Shown here one piece after another: positions 60,230-64,000 of a stretch of 64,000 bases of DNA. The translations under genes were made by a program, and so were the position numbers. This DNA is from Solen grandis (lineage: Eukaryota; Mollusca; Bivalvia; Adapedonta; Solenidae). How positions within the stretch are numbered: position 1 is the stretch's first letter; every line of letters begins with the position of its first letter. The notes beneath the pieces are model-generated. The model made no database searches. It was not told where the DNA came from and saw only the letters and a program-made list of their open reading frames with translations. The DNA is taken from positions 69,230,840 through 69,294,839 of the forward strand of contig CM037777.1 in assembly GCA_021229015.1 (NCBI GenBank), in the 5' to 3' direction.

Positions 60230-61471
60230 AGGATCGAAACTGTGTGGGGTTTTTTTTATAACACTGTCACGTGCGGTACATCTAGACATGTTGTAGACTT
60301 AAGGGACATAATTGCAGTCCCTTTGTAACAGACAGAATATAAATATCGAACACTTCAGTATTATAATGTTTCTAAATGCTGGAATGCCCATTCCGTTTTG
60401 TAGAGTTTTCGGATACTTTTCTTCACTATATCGTTCACTACAGATTAGAGAGATATTTAGTATTCAGTTAGTTACACTATTCTTAACACTAATAACGCGT
60501 TTTTGGAGGGCCACTCTTTGAATCAGGCATTTAGAGTGTGCTATTTCAGTTGTAGATTTTTTCCATCCTCATCCCCTGTATCTTGTAAAATATCGCCAAA
60601 GTTCTGAGGCTATTAAGACAAAACAATAAGGCAGTGATTCTTCGTAAAATAATCATATAGTGCTGATAGATAGTTTACTTTACACCAAGACGCGACTGAA
60701 TTAATTAACGCAGAGTAGAATTTATAAGGTACAAAGTTAAAACAAAATGCCGTCATTATTCTATATACCTTCAGTTTCCCCACCTTTGCTAGTCAAGACA
60801 CCGCCATTGCTGGTCCAGTCGTCGTCAAACACATACGTCATAAAAGCTCATAAATGCCACTTATCATCTGTTCGCTAGGAGGACGAGTAACCTACCTAGC
60901 GTTTCAACATGTTGACAATAATTTTCTGTCAGACGTACATGCGGTTACATTAATTATTACACATTTTATTGTTTTCTGTTACGTAAAGTTGCTGTTATCT
61001 GTATCGTAAAGACGCATAAACAACTAAAGAAACAAGCGTCTACTAGATACCGATAGTCAACAATATTAAGTTCCAAAACTATAAACAAATAGAATAGATA
61101 ATCGTGTTAATCCGTCTCTTTCCGGAAGCCTTCGTGAGATATGACTTCAACGTTCGCTGTTTTTAGTGTCTTTAAAATTTCAAAATAAATACATATATTG
61201 GTACAGAACTAAAATATATCTCAATGTGAGAGTTTGAGTGTAACCACAGAAAAAAAAACAAGGAAGATGATACATATGAAGGCCTAGTGTGTCATTTACA
61301 ATGTGCTTGCTTTCGCCTCATACAATTTAACATTTCTAAGTTAAGACATTTTAAATCCCGAGAACTTCGTCTACTTATAACAAGATGGTGCTACAAATTT
61401 AAGATACAATAGTAAATTAAAATGGATGTTTGCAAACATTTAATGTCCAACGGTTGGTATATTCTAAGTCT

Positions 61472-61571
61472 NNNNNNNNNNNNNNNNNNNNNNNNNNNNN
61501 NNNNNNNNNNNNNNNNNNNNNNNNNNNNNNNNNNNNNNNNNNNNNNNNNNNNNNNNNNNNNNNNNNNNNNN
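61472..61571. other. Assembly gap (100 N) at the satellite border
   Basis: Exactly 100 unknown bases ending directly at the first base of a satellite unit, consistent with a collapsed or unresolved array. Confidence 0.99.
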
Positions 61572-62690
61572 TCCTATGTTCGAATCTTATTTCAGCCACA
61601 GAACTTCGGTCTTTCGGAATTTCGGTAAGCTGACAGGATATGCACACCTTAGTTTCAAGATGTACCATCTGTGAAAATTTAAAGTAAATCCGACCATAAA
61701 TGACGGCTGTAGAGCGCGAACACCATTTTTCACTATTTTTAGCTGTGACGTCATGAGACGTCAAAAGGTGCTGAAGATGCTTTTGTTCAAAAGCGCATAC
61801 ATTACTGTCATAACTCTGAAATTTTCATTATTCTGAACAACTGGCATCATGTCGAAATCATTGCCCTAAAATGAAAATTAAGAAGAATGCCTATGACGTC
61901 ACATGACGTCATATGACGTCACGACTCAAAATATATTGAGAAATTTTGCAGAACTGCAAACTGTGTAAGTTTCAACTTTCTATCTCATCCTGAAGCTCTT
62001 TAATCCTAAAATGAAATTTTCGGTCCTATGTTCGAATCTTATTTCAGCCACAGAACTTCGGTCTTTCGGAATTTCGGTAAGCTGACAGGATATGCACACC
62101 TTTGATTCAAGATGTACCATCTGTGAAAATTTGATGAAAATCCGACTATAAATGACGGCTGTAGAGCGCGAACACCATTTTTCACTATTTTTAGCTGTGA
62201 CGTCATGTGACGTCATATGGTGCTGAAGATGCTTTTGTTCAAAAGCGCATACATTACTGTCATAATTCTAAAATTTTCATTATTCTGAACAACTGGCATC
62301 ATGTCGAAATCATTGCCCTAAAATGAAAATTAAGAAGTATGCCTATGACGTCACATGACGTCATATGACGTCACCGCTCAAAATATATGTAGAAATTCTG
62401 CAGAACTGCAAACTGTGTAAGTTTGAACTTTCTATCTCATCCTGAAGCTCTTTAATCCTAAAATGAAATTTTCGGTCTTATGTTCGAATCTTATTTCAGC
62501 CACAGAACTTCGGTCTTTCGGAATTTCGGTAAGCTGACAGGATATGCACTTTGATTCAAGATGTACCATCTGTGAAAATTTGAAGAAAATCCGACCATAA
62601 ATGACGGCTGTAGAGCGCGAACACCATTTTTCACTATTTTTAGCTGTGACGTCATGTGACGTCATAGGGTGCTGAAAATCATTGAAATCA
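61572..62690 (+). repeat. ~452-bp satellite array, first block
   Basis: Unit starts (TCCTATGTTCGAATC) lie at 61572, 62024 and 62476, a period of 452. The units are highly similar and carry TGACGTCA palindromes. The array abuts the assembly gap on its left. The repeated ~78-codon - strand frames are consequences of the repeat. Confidence 0.9.
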
Positions 62691-62814
62691 AAATTTCCTC
62701 ACGTGACTAATATGCCATAAAAATATTATCGTCCTAGGACTATTGCAACATATAAAAATAAGCGTTTAGTTAGGAAGAAGAAAAGAATAATAATAATAAA
62801 CATAACAAACCCAA

Positions 62815-63054
62815 TAGGACTTTCTGCTTTAGGCAGAAAGTCCTAATAATAATAATAAACAACCCGGCTTTCTGCTTTAGGCAGAAACCTAATAAATAAA
62901 AAAACAGTACAAACCCAATAGGACTTTCTGCCGAAAGGGCAGAAAGTCCTAATAAACATAACAAACCCAATAGGACTTTCTGCTTTAGGCAGAAAGTCCT
63001 AATAATAAACATAACAAACCCAATAGGACTTTCTGCTTTAGGCAGAAAGTCCTA
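62815..63054. repeat. Array of five hairpins at ~52-bp spacing
   Basis: Perfect palindromes with arms TAGGACTTTCTGC and a 5-base loop lie at 62815-62845, 62971-63001 and 63024-63054. A variant with 14-bp arms and loop GAAAG is at 62919-62951, and a degraded copy is near 62865-62890. The spacers are AT-rich (AATAAACATAACAAACCCAA). A single arm recurs near 63084. The array splits the satellite. Confidence 0.9.
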
Positions 63055-63289
63055 ACTAGATGTCATTCGTGAAAACGAATAATAGGACTTTCTGCAAGCT
63101 GTGTTAATGCAAAAAGCAGGAGATAGAAGTTTCATGTAATGACTCACCTCTGGTAGTATTTCATGTTCATGCTGAACAATTGACATTATATTCCGAAATT
63201 AGTGCAAATGATAAGAACTAAGTATTAATCTGTGACTTAACATGATGTCATATGATGTCAGGACATGACTACAAACTTGTTTTCTAGTT

Positions 63290-64000
63290 TAAAGGTCCTA
63301 TGTACGAATCTTACTTCAGCCACAATACTTCGGTTTTTCAGAATTAAGGTTAGCTGACAAAATATTCACACCTTAGTTTCAAGATGTACCATTTGTAAAA
63401 ATTTGAAGAAAATCTGATAATAAATGGCGGCTGTAGAGCGCGAACACCATTTTTCACTATTTTTAGCTCTGACGTCATGTGACGTCATAGGGTGCTGAAA
63501 ATGCTGTTGCTCAAAAGCGCATACTTTACTGCAATAACTCTTAAATTTTCATTATTCTGAACAACTGGCATCATGTCGAAATCATTGCCCCAAATTAAAA
63601 TTAAGTGGTATGCTTATGACGTCCTATGACGTCACGATTCAAAATATTTGTAGAAATTCTGCAGAATTGCAAACTGTGTAAGTTTCAACTTTCTATCTCA
63701 TCCTGAAGCTCTTCAATCCTAAAATGAAATTTTTGGTCCTATGTTCGAATCTTATTTCAGCCACAGAACTTCAATTTTTCGGAATTTCGGTTAGCTGGCA
63801 GAATATACACACGTTAATTTCAAGATGTACCATCTGTGAACATTTGAAGAAAATCAGACCACAAATGGCGGCTGTAGAGCGTTAACAATCTTTTTCAATA
63901 TTTATAGCTCTGACGTCACATGACATCATAGGGTGCTGAAGATGCTTTTGTTCAAAAGCGCATACTTTACTTTCATATCTCTGAAATTTTCATTATTCTG
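63290..64000 (+). repeat. ~440-bp satellite array, second block (runs off window)
   Basis: Diverged copies of the same unit start at 63296 and 63737, a period of 441. The second copy continues past the window end. These copies are less similar than those in the first block. Confidence 0.9.

Larger units (their letters stand above)
58855..61471. other. AT-rich spacer
   Basis: Holds (GATA)n and the TTAA element at 60026; no supported gene up to the assembly gap. Confidence 0.5.

Noticed and set aside
61417..62665. Repeated ~78-codon - strand frames starting MTSHDVTAKNSEKW
   Set aside because: They recur because the 452-bp satellite unit recurs. They are truncated or changed in the diverged copies and overlap the CRE palindromes. 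No gene is supported.
62770..63012. 80-codon hydrophobic - strand frame
   Set aside because: It is read through the hairpin array; its repeated CLKQKVLLG segments are the palindromes themselves.
62815..63054. CRISPR array
   Set aside because: The spacers are near-identical AT-rich sequence, the repeats are palindromes on a satellite background, and the genome is animal.

Overview
The window looks like a gene-poor, AT-rich stretch of an animal genome, most likely a bivalve mollusc. This is inferred from three things: GT-AG introns in an animal cilium gene; tRNA-derived SINEs with tails containing the motif TGACTGAAATACTGTCG; and TTAA-flanked foldback elements of a kind I associate with clam genomes. 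No bacterial features, operons or CRISPR arrays are visible. Two 100-base runs of N (11372-11471 and 61472-61571) are assembly gaps.

One host gene can be read completely. It is a ZMYND12 orthologue on the + strand at 12455-19648, with eight coding exons, all GT-AG and all phase-consistent, giving 367 residues: an N-terminal MYND zinc finger followed by TPR-like helical repeats. Its introns carry TTAA miniature elements and a terminal-inverted-repeat (TIR) element with an internal tandem repeat. The only other long intact reading frame is a 469-residue FLYWCH/MULE-type transposase at 41961-43370 (+), with its catalytic acidic residues visible and short inverted repeats on either side.

The rest is mobile and repetitive DNA. 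0-12 kb holds SINE fragments, TTAA elements, a TIR element at 9.4-9.8 kb and weak coding relics. 20-34 kb holds SINEs (one full-length with a perfect target duplication), a ~0.9 kb TIR element at 26.1 kb, a pair of related TTAA elements at 29.3 and 31.4 kb, and orphan exon-like segments. 34.8-36.4 kb is bounded by perfect 19-bp inverted repeats and contains a LINE relic. 39.1-40.0 kb is a 107-bp tandem array. 41.0-48.05 kb is a degenerate GTA-rich block interrupted by the MULE element, a SINE and an element built of seven 186-bp repeats. 50-53 kb holds two LINE relics. 55.1-55.9 kb is a large foldback element with an 8-bp target duplication. 57.6-58.9 kb is a TIR element with ~145-bp repeats. 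61.57 kb to the end is a ~452-bp satellite with CRE-type palindromes, interrupted by a regular array of hairpins.

Several isolated exon-like segments (7.7, 23.3, 34.5, 48.1 and 53.5 kb) have good splice signals but cannot be joined into genes from this window. They are reported with low confidence. Apart from the host gene, the window is best read as a record of nested mobile-element insertions.
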